From the NCBI GenBank assembly GCA_964023275.1, contig OZ029916.1, positions 20,120,064 through 20,184,063 on the forward strand: a stretch of DNA of 64,000 nt, written 5' to 3'. The DNA is from Norana najaformis (Eukaryota; Annelida; Clitellata; Crassiclitellata; Hormogastridae). Below, in pieces: positions 25,101 to 36,719 of this stretch. The notes under the pieces were generated by a model. The model saw only the letters and a program-made list of their open reading frames with translations, was not told the DNA's origin and did not search any database. Each line of letters begins with the position of its first letter. The stretch's first letter is position 1. Position numbers and translations under genes: made by a program.

Positions 25101-28100
25101 GACGATAAGATTACTTGCCAAGCATAGATTCAAACCAACCTTTCAGAAACTTTGAAACATCTTCCAGTTGTGGGACGTTGTCTTCGCGGTAGCCGCAGTT
25201 GTCAATTAACAGTGGAAACACGTGATTAAACTCTTTACATGCGTGAGTCGGATAAAGTTTTGTCAGAGCCTTGTAGATTGTCGACCTAAATTTATTACAG
25301 CAAATTATATTTATGTGCCAAAACACCAAGGGCGTCGATCATAAAGTGGCCTACGGGGCCCAGGGCCCAGCAATATTTTGAGAAGGGGGTCTGCAGCGAG
25401 TGGCATTGCTTGAGCTGCAAATCCTGTAAAATTCTGAAACTTGGCGTTTCTCTGGCCTATATTGATCTTGGCGCATAAATATAAGGTTTCATGACTCAAG
25501 CAGCTAATGCTACAATCTATGAAACACCGAAGAATTGATGCACAAAAATTGGCTTTCAACTTCAGAAGGTGTCACCTCTGACTCTCAAACCAGGGACTTT
25601 GCCATTGGACCTCACTGGAGCTTCGCCCCAGATCTCCATTAAAGGCTCGCGCTCAGCGCTTGCCAGTCTTCACAGCGGATTGACGCCTATACAAAACGCC
25701 TTTGCTATTCCCTAAAATGACGCATGTATAAACAGCTACACAGTAGGCAATAAAATTTCTGCAGAAATGGATTCAACTCAAAGTTTATGCATCTGAAATC
25801 TTCATATTACGCCTACAGCGATTCTGCATCCTGTAATAATCTTTCTCCAAATATAGGTGCTAAATGTACGTAAGTGTTAAAGTGTAAGTTTATGCGTTCC
25901 ACAAAAAACTTCGATAATATCGATGAAGCCAACAATGTCAAAATTGTATCCACATACCAGGTTTTAATTTCTTCCTGCGTGTAAATCACTCTGGGGATCG
26001 GCTGGCCACTTTAAAACAACAAAAGTGAGTTAGAATATGAGTTTCGAAGGATTAGGCATACTCATTCTATGCCAGAATACAGCAGTACTAGTGTAGCGTA
26101 GATGTAAATGTACTTTAGCCTACATGTTTTTCTATAGCGACCGTATGGCATCGACCCTGCTCATTTTTCCATGAATGAATCTGGGGATATAACGGCTGTA
26201 TCTTAAGCTAATAAATGATTATAACTAATGTTAACATTGTGCTTATTTGAATACCAGAGCCTGTTTCGCGAAAACCAGCTATATCACCAACTTCACAGAC
26301 TTCAGAATTAAGCAAAGAAATACGCTACCCGCACCAACTTCGACTTTCTCGTAAAAATAAATGTAAACATTTACATTGGCGCATTGCTTCATAAAACAGC
26401 GTGCTTATCGCAGCTGATTAATGCACTTTGTTGTTTCGCATTCAGAACGAGAATTTCTTTGCACACACGGTTTTTATACTTTAATGGTGCTGTCTGCCGT
26501 ATTTTATTCAGGTACGAAGCAGTCATGCAATGGGTGACTGACGTTTCTCAGTCATATACACAGGCTTATACTACTTGAGTTTGAAATTACAATGTACAGG
26601 CATCTAGCCTAGGGCTAGAAGTTATTGGCAAATGCTAATTTTAGTAATTTTATTGACCACCAACAGTATAGAACATATGCAGACAATAACCTGTACGTCA
26701 GTATAAATCAAAGGGAGAACTTTGAAGGAACTATATAGGACCCGCTATGAGTTGTACAGGTAGTAGCATCAATGGTCAGTTTCTTAAATAGAAGTTATTA
26801 TGTTAATTGATAATTTTACATCGGTTCCTATTACAGTGACGATAATGTTATTTCAGTCATATTAAATACTGTAATTTTGAACTTTGTTGGAGAAATGCCT
26901 AACAGTAGCATGCGGCATATGTGACAATCAATTCAGCGCAATCTAGATAAAACTAAAGAACTGTGTAGCACAAGCTAATATGAAAAACAACAATTAATAG
27001 AGCTATAGAGAGCTATTTGCGTTATCGGTTGTCTCTGTCTAGACATTTTGCACCTATTCAGCACTTAAACCACATGTTCATATGTATGTCTACTTATATG
27101 TGGCCTGTATTTCTCTTCCTGTATTGCGGATTGAGAGATATCTCTGACTTAACATTTAACTGATTGAAATAATCGGTTAAACATGCAAACGTGGATCATA
27201 CTATCTGTAGTTGAAGGCCACGTCGGCGAGCTCCTTGCGTCTTCCCCTGTAAACAGGATCTTTGAAGCCCTAAAAATCCATAAAATCACCATAAAACACA
27301 GTACACAGTGGTTACGACATGAATGGGTCACTTGAATGTGCTCGGTTTGCTTCTGGATCAAATAGTAATTCTTATATTTTAAACATTGGTCTAGGCCTGC
27401 AAGACTAAGTACTTTGCTTTTGGACATACGAACGACGACGCAGTGCCTGAACTACATACAAAAATGTTGGCTTAATTGGGACCTGTTACCAAGGACGATT
27501 CAATGATTAGGATAGTGATAACAGAATGACTAAAGGTGAATGTGACGCAAATCAAAAACACCCATAGACCTAGAAGATAATACCAAAGTCCGCCAAGCGC
27601 TTGGTTAGAGGGCAAGATGTGTAAGAGGCCAATCAACAGCAACACTTTCGACATTTTCCAGATGCTAGAAACAACAAGAAGCTCCTATTCGTTTTGCCCA
27701 AGGGTAGAAAACGCAGATCATATTCTTAGAATAGCCAAGAAGCTTGTCTAATTCTAGGACAAAAATCAAAATCAAATCAAAATCAAAATCAAATCAATCA
27801 AAAATTTTCTATAAAATAAAATCGCGCCATTGGAAGCACTACACGTTTGTATTGCTTCGTAAAAATAGCTCTGCATTGAAACAGGCAATGTATGTATATG
27901 TTTGTTAACTACATGGAAAGGCATTTACTTTTAGTCTCAAAAGTAATTATGAACAGTAGACGCGTGTTGCTAGAAAGTTCATAGGCATAAACTGTCTGGT
28001 GTCGAAGCAATCAACTGTTGCCTGCTGCCAGACAGTGTCTAATTAGGAAAAACGTCTCAACCGAATCTGGTGTTATGCCACAGTGATTGTTCTCAAATAA

Positions 28101-28957
28101 CAGATAAATGATGTATTTGAGCGTTCTGGCTGCCTCAGTGTCTGTTGTCTGGAGAGATTGAATTTAAAGATGCGACTAATTAACGAGACACATAAGCCTA
28201 CATAGTATCTGTTCATTATTGCTTAATCGGTCCATGAATTTTTACTTACAGGATGGTCAGCGTCTAGTTCAGACCCGTAACTGAGAATCTGATTGGCAAC
28301 TCTGTCCAACTCAGCGATCGTGTGTGGAAACCAGGGAACTGAAACAGACACAAGTCCACAGTATTGATCTACTCCTTAACACAAGTTCACCAAATAGGCC
28401 TAACACGAACTGTGATCTCGGACAGAACTCGACGTTGTCGCAGAATATGTAATCGATTTCAAAAACAATTCGTACACAGGCATACACCAGATCTAATACC
28501 GATTCTACATATGAGAAGAAAATTGCAGTAATTTACTGAAATTAAACGAACATTTATATAGCGCCAATCAAACATCGAAAAAGTGGTTTAAACCTTGAAC
28601 GAAATGATGGTGACTGGGAGGCTAAAGTTTCTTGTCTAAAGTTACTAGATACATAGCGTGTTCCAAAAAGGATGGACTAATTACAATAATGCTCGCATAC
28701 CAAACAGTATGAGTTTGAAACTGGGAACAGACCAATCGCCACGTGCAAGAAATTGAGCGAACAGTGTGTAAACAAGGTTGCACAACTCCACAAGGGGTAA
28801 AGTTCAATGGAGCACAATCCTACAGCCTAACATCTGCACGTGAGTAACAAACATTTTGTACTCTATTTTGGATTCTACTATCAATAGCCACGCTTACAGT
28901 TCTTGTAACAAAGCAGCAAAGACACGGGCTTCAGTAATCACATCCTAAAGATAACAC

Positions 28958-28988
<31 letters not shown>

Positions 28989-29160
28989 GAAACTTCTAAT
29001 GCGCCGGTGTCTAATGCACAAGGCATCAACCGATGGCGCACCATAGCCAAGCCGCAATATAGGCTCTATACGCAGCATGTGAACTTCAAGTCTGTACAAT
29101 TATTTAAGCTACAGTTTTCACTGGAAGATCTGTGACCTTACAATGCATGCATGCAAAGCG

Positions 29161-29228
<68 letters not shown>

Positions 29229-32200
29229 GTTTATTCACCACGAAGGTAGACAATACAGAAAGTACAACGAACTATAATCAAAATAGAAAGAAAAACGGAA
29301 GAAAAATTAAATGGGCTTAAGTACAGCCCTTAGCAAAATCAATCATCATAAATTCATCCAATCTATGATGCAACATAGATAACTCAATGTTATAGTCGCG
29401 GCATAGATGCAAAATTTCATCATTATAATAATCTCCTGTACAGCAGGTATTGAGAATACTGTTACCATAGCTTCCAAATAAAATCCTAGCAGAAAAATGT
29501 ATTTTTCTCAGATGCATGATATGTATAAGATCCATAAGTCCCATAAAGTACTGAACAATTCTAACTGATTCCCATTTATGCATCTTGAAAATCTTCCTAT
29601 AGATATTATTCCAACATACATTTAACTGTTGGAGTTGAGCTGCTGTTATGTTTATAGCCTCTAACGCATAGATTAACACTGGTAAAACAAAAGATTCTAA
29701 TAGACTCAATTTTACACATTCAGATACAAATCTCGAGTGACTAAATATGGCGTTTGCAGTAGCATAGAACCGTTTAATAGCAACCGATATGTCAATTATA
29801 AATTTTTTATAAGAGATAAAGTATAATCCCACGTATTTAAACTCATTCACCCATTTCACAGAGTCCGTGCCCATAACTAGATTACTTACTTGTCTACTCC
29901 AACATGGACCTATACATAATAAGTTGGATTTTTTTGCATTGAATATAATGCTGAGCAGATGCTCCACCTGTTTCAGAACCGCCGAGGGTTTCATCTTGAC
30001 TACGAGACAAGACTGTTATCAGGCTCGTGACTTCGTAAAGTTCCTTGATGGCCTCTTGAAGTCCGCCCTTCGTATCATCGCAGTCAACAAAGAAATCGTA
30101 CTGATCGGTACTTTGTTTTGATGGTCGAGACTCGATGTGCAGCAGATTGACCCTGTATTTCTGTAGAAGACAGTTTCAGTCAACAGAATGCACAGCGCTT
30201 CTCAGGCTCGGATTTAGGGCTATTGAAGGCCCTAGGCACGAGGTAATTCGGGCCCTCTCCTCATCCCCTCCCCGTAGCGAAGCGGCTACCCCGAAGGCAG
30301 AGAAACTGCTCAGAGTTTCTCTTGAAGTGGCGCTATACAAATTCGTGATTACGAAAACTATAACAGAATTTAGAGAATTGCAAACATTTTAGGCGCCGTC
30401 GAATGGATTCCTTGATGCTGCGGGGCGACCCTTAGGCATATGTCTAGTTTGGCTGTTGGGTAATTCGGGTCTGGCGCTTCTTTTGTCATCAAAAGTTACG
30501 CATGATTTAGACGGGCCTTTCTGATCTTTATGAAATATTAGAAATAGGACCTATAATACAAATACTAAGTAATCGCTCGTTTACTGAACTGCAGAAGAAA
30601 AAAGTTTGAGAAGCTGAAGTGGACTCGAGAAGGTGATATTCGATCCTTGTAAACCGGGAGGGGCATGCGTATTGAACTAAAGTAAGTAAGTAAAAGTAGG
30701 TCTACGTTACACCCATCTATTAACAACAGTATAAAAGGTATTTACAGATACAGACCCCTTGAAGGCCTATATACACGCCTCAATAGAAACTTCACAGAGG
30801 CGCCTTTCCGGGTTGAAGGCTGCATCCAACAGCAGCCCACTTGCACTCTTCAAGCTTGCATTGATGTTGATTTACCGCCTCTGGAGCGATGGAGGACTGA
30901 GTTATTTAGATGTTAATTAACTTGGCCTGGCTTTGTATGGCATCGTATCCACAACACCGATCAGTCCATATAATATGCGACCCATGGCGCTAAATAATCT
31001 TTAGGCTGCAGTGCTAGCACAATAGGACATCTTTTCGTGTTATAAAGGGTCGATAATCGATTGTTAATTTCACTTGCGGTGGGGCATTGAAAATGATGGA
31101 ATTTGAACTTATGAGCAAAGATGAAAGGCCGATGCGTTAGCACTGGATTTCAATGTCAACTACACAAATTAGGTATAAATGGAGACTGAAAAAAACATAA
31201 TTCATCTTGAGCGATTTGAGTCATCAAAATGTGCAGTCGCTGAGTTATCTTAAACTAATGTATGGGCTTCGTTCTGCAGTTTCTTATGGTTACGCGTTTC
31301 ATCGGGGGAAATTCACATCTGCAACTACAGAGAAACCAACAGCGACATCATACAGTATGTTGAAGATATGGTGAGAATATAACCATATTCCCTTAAGGTC
31401 TGTATATGTACGACATATGGGCCAATATGTAGGACATATGAAGCTCATATGGGAATATTGACTCACCATATCTTTAACATATGACGCTGCTGTTGGGAAT
31501 GTTAACATGTAGAACTTCCTACGAGTAAAACTTCGCCTAACAATATTCAAGCAGTTCACGAGGTTATCCAATTTTGGACTAATACCAATCGATGTAATAA
31601 GATATTGCACAGGTAGGGTTAAATCAGCGGCAGTTTTTCGAGAACAAGAATCGATGCCTGATGTCGCATATTGTTTGTGTAGGCTGCTTACCTCAAATAT
31701 GCGCAGGGCCTTCGCCAAAGCGCCGACCGCTTCGTTGACTGAAAAGACCAACCTGGTGCTGCTATCCGATATCTTGGATGGCCTTCTGTGCAGATGCTGC
31801 ATGAAAAATATCGGCTTCAGTGTGTCGAAATTGCACATTAATAATTAAAAATTATTATTGTTATTATTATTATTATTTTCATCCTCTCCTGTTTTCCAGT
31901 TTAGTCTTTCAAGCCCTAGTTTGATTCCTCTTCCGACGACTCTTCCTTAGAACACTCTTCCTCAGATGAACTTTCTTTCTTCTTGGCTTCTGGTTTTTTC
32001 TTGTCTTTCTTCTCGACTTTGGCCAGAGGTTTCTTCTTGTCATCTTCCGATTCCTCGTCGGAACTTTCTTCGGATGACTCATCAGAAGACGACACAGCTT
32101 TTTTTTATTATTATTGTTGTTGTTTTTGCTGCTGTTGTTATTAATATTACTAGAAAGATTTAAAATTTATAACGTGAGCAAAAATCAAACAGTAATGTAA

Positions 32201-32913
32201 GTCTGAGGCGCGGCTAGGCAACCGTTAGATAATAATACAGTTAAATAGGCCTACTCAGAAGTCCCGAAGCCCTTGAGAAATAGCGTGCCCTAAAAGAAGA
32301 AAGCGAAGTAAAGCTTCGGAGGTTTGGCATTCCTTGCGGCAATGATGTAAAATCACGAGAGCCCATGACAGTTTTCTTTTGAGACTTGGCCAGTAGACCC
32401 GGACCTAATCAAGGCAGGCTGCCACGAAGGATATAAGAAGTGACTAGATGAGGAAGATAAGAAGGAGTGCTCGTGCGGAGGACTTTATAGGTTATACAGA
32501 CCAATTGTAGCCTTACTTTGAATTCTGTAAGAAGTCAATGCAACTAATAAAGCAGGTTTAAAAATTTATTTGAGGTGAACCACACCAGCCAGAAAATTTT
32601 GAATGTGTTGAACCCTGAATTTTTCAAGATCTGAAAAAGCCTACCTAAAGGAGTACGCGAGGTTGCTCCAATCAAGGCGAAAATAGACAAGAGAGCAGGT
32701 GTACGACAAAATATACCCCATAAAAGACTTCTACTGCGAGTCTGTGTTAAAATAAATTTACCCCCACGGAGGCTTCCATTGTGTTCATCAATTGTGACCA
32801 TCGATAGAAGCCACTGAGTGCCCGCAGAGGTCGATGCTGATACGTACGTAGTTCTTCTGTAGTTCAACGTTATTCTCTAGATCTTGGGGCTTCGTCTTCG
32901 AGTTGGCGTCCAT
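16124..32913 (-). CDS. PAH: Phenylalanine 4-hydroxylase, complete, 13 exons, 447 aa
   Basis: Iron- and tetrahydrobiopterin-dependent enzyme converting phenylalanine to tyrosine in the cytosol. Exons (minus strand, 5' to 3'): 32848-32913, 31692-31796, 30001-30160, 28250-28338, 27202-27269, 25958-26008, 25140-25285, 24729-24864, 23693-23819, 19496-19591, 17636-17769, 16930-17045, 16124-16173; all phases agree. Seen: ACT regulatory domain with GAL (47-49) and IESRP (66-70), an RRPS PKA-like site (Ser29), the catalytic core with CHELLGH (iron ligands His278 and His283) and Glu323 in YWFTVEFG, and a C-terminal oligomerisation helix. FAATIP and RYNPYT, together with the ACT motifs, favour PAH over tryptophan or tyrosine hydroxylase. 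Human PAH is 452 aa. The 3' end of exon 3 is uncertain because its donor is weak and a LINE abuts it. The protein otherwise looks intact. Confidence 0.95.
18440..18660 (-). repeat. Dispersed repeat, probable LINE 3'-end fragment
   Basis: It shares extended similarity with 60226-60450 (TCTACAGCGCCCAA.GAAAG, AGCTTATTCAC.G, GCTCAGTCAAAACAAAATCG). On the minus strand it ends in GCGCTGTAGAAAT and then TTACGATTACG, the form of CR1/L2-type 3' tails. It lies in PAH intron 10-11. Confidence 0.55.
19682..19869. mobile_element. Fold-back/MITE-like element with ~41-bp inverted repeats
   Basis: The left end TATAAGACGACGC..CTCTCAGCGGTGCA and AAGAAAACCATGG returns in inverted form at the right (CCATGGTTTTCTTCTGCACC then GTCGTCTATA). 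The arms are about 41 bp and the element about 188 bp. It sits about 90 bp upstream of PAH exon 10, in intron 9. Confidence 0.7.
19890..19977. repeat. Partial copy of the 31.3-kb MITE
   Basis: CTTCAACATATGACGTTGCTG and the flanking ATATTGTCA words match the right arm of the element at 31336-31497. Only about one arm is recognisable. Confidence 0.4.
20288..23652 (-). mobile_element. L2/CR1-type LINE, near full length, inactivated
   Basis: About 3.4 kb in PAH intron 9. In order on the minus strand: an N-terminal segment with a hydrophobic leader (23650-23237) and a frame-disrupted 2A-like motif; an APE-type endonuclease (23006-21987; [11 protein letters not shown]); reverse transcriptase (21839-20761; [20 protein letters not shown]); and a C-terminal domain (20745-20419; [23 protein letters not shown]). 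The 3' end is an (ATT)n tail at about 20288-20302. Several frameshifts and at least one stop separate the frames, so it is inactive, though it appears to retain nearly all of the element. Confidence 0.9.
24390..24620 (-). mobile_element. tRNA-headed SINE (reverse orientation)
   Basis: The minus strand starts with a tRNA-like head: GGTTCGAGCC box B following TGTTTGGTAGCCCGCAATCC. The body contains ATAAATGGCAAGTCCTG and GGACCTTTGGATTCG. The same body occurs at 1545-1745, 42803-43075 and 55963-56228. It lies in PAH intron 8. Confidence 0.65.
28958..29062 (-). repeat. Orphan L2 LINE 3' tail
   Basis: (AAT)n followed by AAACTTCTAATGCGCCGGTG and GCACAAGGCATCAACCGATGG matches the 3' end of the L2 LINE at 20288-20400 in the same orientation. 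No coding part is attached, so it is a very short 5'-truncated copy or a SINE using the same tail. Confidence 0.7.
29165..29226. repeat. (TA)n microsatellite at LINE 3' end
   Basis: About 60 bp of pure TA immediately at the 3' side of the minus-strand LINE fragment. It probably grew from the element's tail. Confidence 0.9.
29227..29998 (-). mobile_element. LINE reverse transcriptase C-terminal fragment abutting PAH exon 3
   Basis: A 225-residue minus-strand open frame (29317-29994) shows post-catalytic reverse transcriptase features ([43 protein letters not shown]). The catalytic palm is missing, as expected for 5' truncation. The clade is uncertain and differs from the RTE and L2 copies here. 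Its 5' junction lies within a few bases of the end of PAH exon 3. Confidence 0.75.
31336..31497. mobile_element. Small inverted-repeat element (MITE)
   Basis: The left arm (CCAACAGCGACATCATACAG, GTTGAAGATATGGTGA) is the inverted match of the right arm (TCACCATATCTTTAACATATG, CGCTGCTGTTGG), about 40-48 bp each, with an ATATGGG-rich centre. It lies in PAH intron 2. Confidence 0.65.
31916..32104 (-). pseudogene. Acidic Ser/Glu/Lys-rich coding-like fragment
   Basis: The minus strand encodes about 62 residues alternating acidic Ser clusters and Lys clusters ([20 protein letters not shown], then [19 protein letters not shown]) up to a stop. This composition is typical of nucleolar phosphoproteins such as NOLC1 or nucleolin. 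It lies in PAH intron 1 on the PAH strand, next to A- and AAT-rich tracts. It has no start and no credible splice acceptor, so it is most likely a retrocopied or captured fragment. Confidence 0.35.
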
Positions 32914-35900
32914 GTTATTCAACCGTATGCGAGCCTGGCTGAGCTCCAAATGCACAACAAGCTGCCTCGAAAGGGTCTCTTATATCTGGGTGTTAGATTC
33001 TTGTACTCACACGACGCGCCTCCACCGACCCTTGAATCCAAACACCCCATCGTACATTCTAAGCAATCAACCCTACCCCTCCTCGGAGGGAGCGGGGGAG
33101 TCAGTAACATTATCGAAGAGATACTGGCCTACGACCCGATCTCATCGGGGGCTCGGCTCCGATGGGTGGTCGATTCAGACTTTGACAGTCGTCTTCCGCT
33201 TAATCGCTGATTAAGGTGACATGAAACAGACTGACGAAAAAGCGTAAATGGTGTGACTGAAGACTTAGCAAAACTCACCCCGGTGGAGAGACTGACAGAT
33301 GTTAGCGACAGATATTGATTCTCACAATTGACTGTTTGCTTTAGATTTGCGTCCACTGTCAGATAAGAAAGCAACCCACACTTCGAATCTTTTGTAAAGT
33401 GTGCCACTCATGAAAAATCACAAAAGCTAACTTATTTACTGACTCAAATCTACACTGATACATGTATGTATAAATATGTATATACGTCTGTCTGCCTGCA
33501 TATATGTATGCATTTATAAACATACTTCTATGTGAATGTATGTATGTATGAATGTTTTATATATGTATGTGTGTTTGTTTGTCTGTGTGTATGCATGCAT
33601 GCATGCATGTAAGTATGCATGCATGCATGTATGTATGCAAGCATGCTTGTATGTATGGGCCTCTCAAAGGCGTTGAAATATGGCTATATGACAAATCTAA
33701 GAGTGCGACTTAAGATAGGCCATTAGTACATGAGTAGTGCATATTCAACTCAATTGGTGTTTAATAAATAAACTCGGTAGACAGAGTCAATGATCGCGAT
33801 CAATAAAGTCGAAAGACAGCAAAGCAACCAAAAGGCCGCTCACCGTGTTGCTCTCCAATCAATCAACGCAAAGTGCACGCGAACTAAACTGGTCAACATT
33901 TACGAATGTTCTCCACGTTATGCTGACGGTTTCTTGAATGATCACATTGTTCTTCCTGTTTCTTGGCTTCCTGAATTTATACAGGGCCCACGTGTATGGT
34001 CTATATGCCTATATATCAAAATATACATCTTGACTCTGGACACCCCCTCAATGCAGTTTCTTGACTCATCTTCGATAACTGATTCTTGACATTAGCCTTC
34101 AGACAGTTAAACAGTCTTAACCAGTTTATTCCTCGAGACTGGAAACAGAAATTTTCAGACTATCCGATCCTGCTTTTGCTCCTGCACCATCCTACGACCA
34201 CCATCATTATCATTTTCCACCGTATCATTGTATTGTCTTTACCCTGCTCGACCTCTTGCATAACTGACAAAAATCATGGCCCTCGTGGACTCGAATTGAT
34301 TTTTACTCCGCTGATGAGCTGGTATTCCCGACGCAGTTTTTTTGTGACGCTGAGAAATTTCGCAGATCTACATTACATCAGTCAAATTTTTACCTTCTTG
34401 TTAATTACATTTATTTTGGAATTGCCCAAGAATCGGCCAAGATCGGGCCTTCACTCAACGGAGCCAAATGCGAGATGATTGTCTCCAAGAATGTCGTAGA
34501 TACAGTCGACGGTCCCGCATTGCGCCCTTACTACGACACATAAATAACCTAAATACTAAGAGCGTACTTTGCTCAGGCCAGCCTATTACGCAAACGTCTT
34601 GTAGGACTTTGCTTTTATGGTCCCACATACTGGTCTATCGGATTTATTTATTTAAGACGACAGCATTGGGGCCTACTTACCATAATACGATACATGTGTG
34701 TATCGACAATTCTTAATACCCGCTCTGACTGAGAATATCATGTGCCTATGCTTCATTTATAGGCGTAGTATCGCACGCCACATATAATGACCTACATAAT
34801 TATAAATACACTCTATGATCAAAGTCTAGAAACAGAGATGATAACCTGAACTAACTGTGTGGGTAGAATACACACAGACGCATCTAGCTATGAACTACTA
34901 CGGTTTTGTTGAGTCCCAATTTTGACAAGGAAAATATTAGAATCAATTTGATTTAGTTATTTTACATAAGATCTACATTCAATATACAGGTGTACAATAT
35001 TATGTGTGTATAACTACAGGTAAGTCTATGATATTCCTTTGCTTGGCATATTAATATTAGGAAGGTATTCTGTCGATCATTGCATAAGGCTAACTCTTTT
35101 GAAATGTGACCAACACGTCTCTTATTAGCGGGTGCCGGTCATGCTTCATATTGCACACTGCTTAGCTATAATATATAGCGAGTTGAATGAGAATGAAGGA
35201 ATATGCATGAAAGATATTTCGGAATATGATTGTTGATTTCGCCTCTGCTCTAGTGACGGCTGGCAGAAGTAGGGCTATGCACATAGGCCTATCCGACGTA
35301 GCGACAGGTTGAGTCAAAATGTCAATAACCGTACACAAAGCATTGCAATGGCAACCTAAACCACACAGCCAGTAGTAAGACGGAACCTTATGACAGATAA
35401 GACAGGAAAGCCAGAGAGCCATGCGCTTCCACTTGCAAACCAGAAGACCTTTTGGCCACCGTAAATTAGCCTCCAGATTCCATTTATGATACTAGACTAT
35501 AATGTCATTGTGTTCGGGGTCAAGAGCCAGTAGACTAATAAGTGCAAACTTGTGGACCAGAAGTTCTTTTGGCATCTAATGTGTAACCAACGTAGAGAGA
35601 GTAGGCCTATAGATAAGATGCACCAGAGTTCACTAAATCATTAGTTAAATCATAAATTCTTGATTTGAATTAGTTCATCAATCAGAGTTCAAATGAGATG
35701 TATACAGGAGGTCATGCATGGACGGTTTCAAAAGGAAGCCTAGGGCCACACTTCCTTTTAGCCTCTTTAATTATTTAGGCCTGCTGTTAAAAAGTAGGCA
35801 CTAATAAGGACCTGTGGGTTTGTAACTCCCAGCAGGTAATTGTGTAATTTGTGTATTCCTGTTTATACCACGCTTGACAATGACTTATGATCCTCTGGTC

Positions 35901-36719
35901 CATCAACCTAGTTGACGAATGGCCAGACAGACTTCATTCCGATAGGAACCTACATGTAGTACTAGAATGCCTGTGTATATCAGACTAAACTAAAGTCTGT
36001 TAGAGCTTTCTTGTGTCCGCCCTCTCTCTGTCATTCCGTCCATCCGCTCGTCCGTCCTTCTCTCTTTCTCTCTCTCTCTCTCTCACTCGCTCTCTCTCTC
36101 GCTCTCTATCACACACACTCTCTCTCCTTACTATAGAAAAGCATAGACCAAAATATTAGGAATTTCGGCCCAAGATCCATTTTAAGGCTTCTGCAGAATA
36201 TTATTCTGCAGCTAAATGTAAATGTAGGCGACCATATGGCCTCGACCCTCCTCACGTTTTAATGAAATAATCGGGTGAGATCCTTCACCACCGCTGCTGT
36301 TTGAATGGCACATTAAATTTGATGTAGTTTTAACTTCCAGTTTATTGCAATTTTAACTCGACACCACCTCTTGACCCAGCCTTCTCTTGTACTCTTATCT
36401 TGAACCTCACCACCCTCAAAGTTGACACAGACATAGGCTTATATGTAATTAGCACCTATACAAAAGTCAATAATTCATAGAACAGACTTGAACAAATTAT
36501 TATAATAAACAGTAGAGTTTTTCTTTAAAAGACTCTACACAAATTACTAAAATTACAATTACGATTGACATGCTATTATGTAGGTATTCATAAAATACAC
36601 ATAAAATGAGTTATGCGTTATGATGATAGAACGAAAATTTAGTGTCGAAAAAATCTGTCGGTTTCTTTGCAGTGTTTTCATTCTACAGGAAGTCCATACG
36701 GTCAGTCTTTTTCGCTGCC
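32914..36719. other. Intergenic region between PAH and thioesterase A (divergent promoters)
   Basis: PAH starts leftward at 32913 and thioesterase A rightward at 36720, so both promoters should lie here. The part from about 33388 is duplicated at 48490-51859. It holds an (ATGT)/(GCAT) microsatellite (33470-33655) and a CT-rich tract (36055-36125). A pyrimidine tract with CAG ending at 36672 suggests that thioesterase A has an intron in its 5' UTR. No further gene is seen. Confidence 0.55.

Noticed and set aside
16124-32913. Tryptophan or tyrosine hydroxylase
   Set aside because: The ACT-domain GAL and IESRP motifs, FAATIP and exon lengths all match phenylalanine hydroxylase.
32884-33407. Overlapping open frames of about 100 codons on both strands upstream of PAH
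   Set aside because: No recognisable protein. The region is GC-richer 5' flank of PAH where chance frames are longer; only the short first PAH exon at 32848-32913 is supported.
36642-36719. Upstream in-frame start extending thioesterase A by 26 residues
   Set aside because: In copy B the same stretch has a stop and no equivalent ATG, and a pyrimidine tract with CAG at 36672 suggests a 5' UTR acceptor. The ATG at 36720 fits the family.
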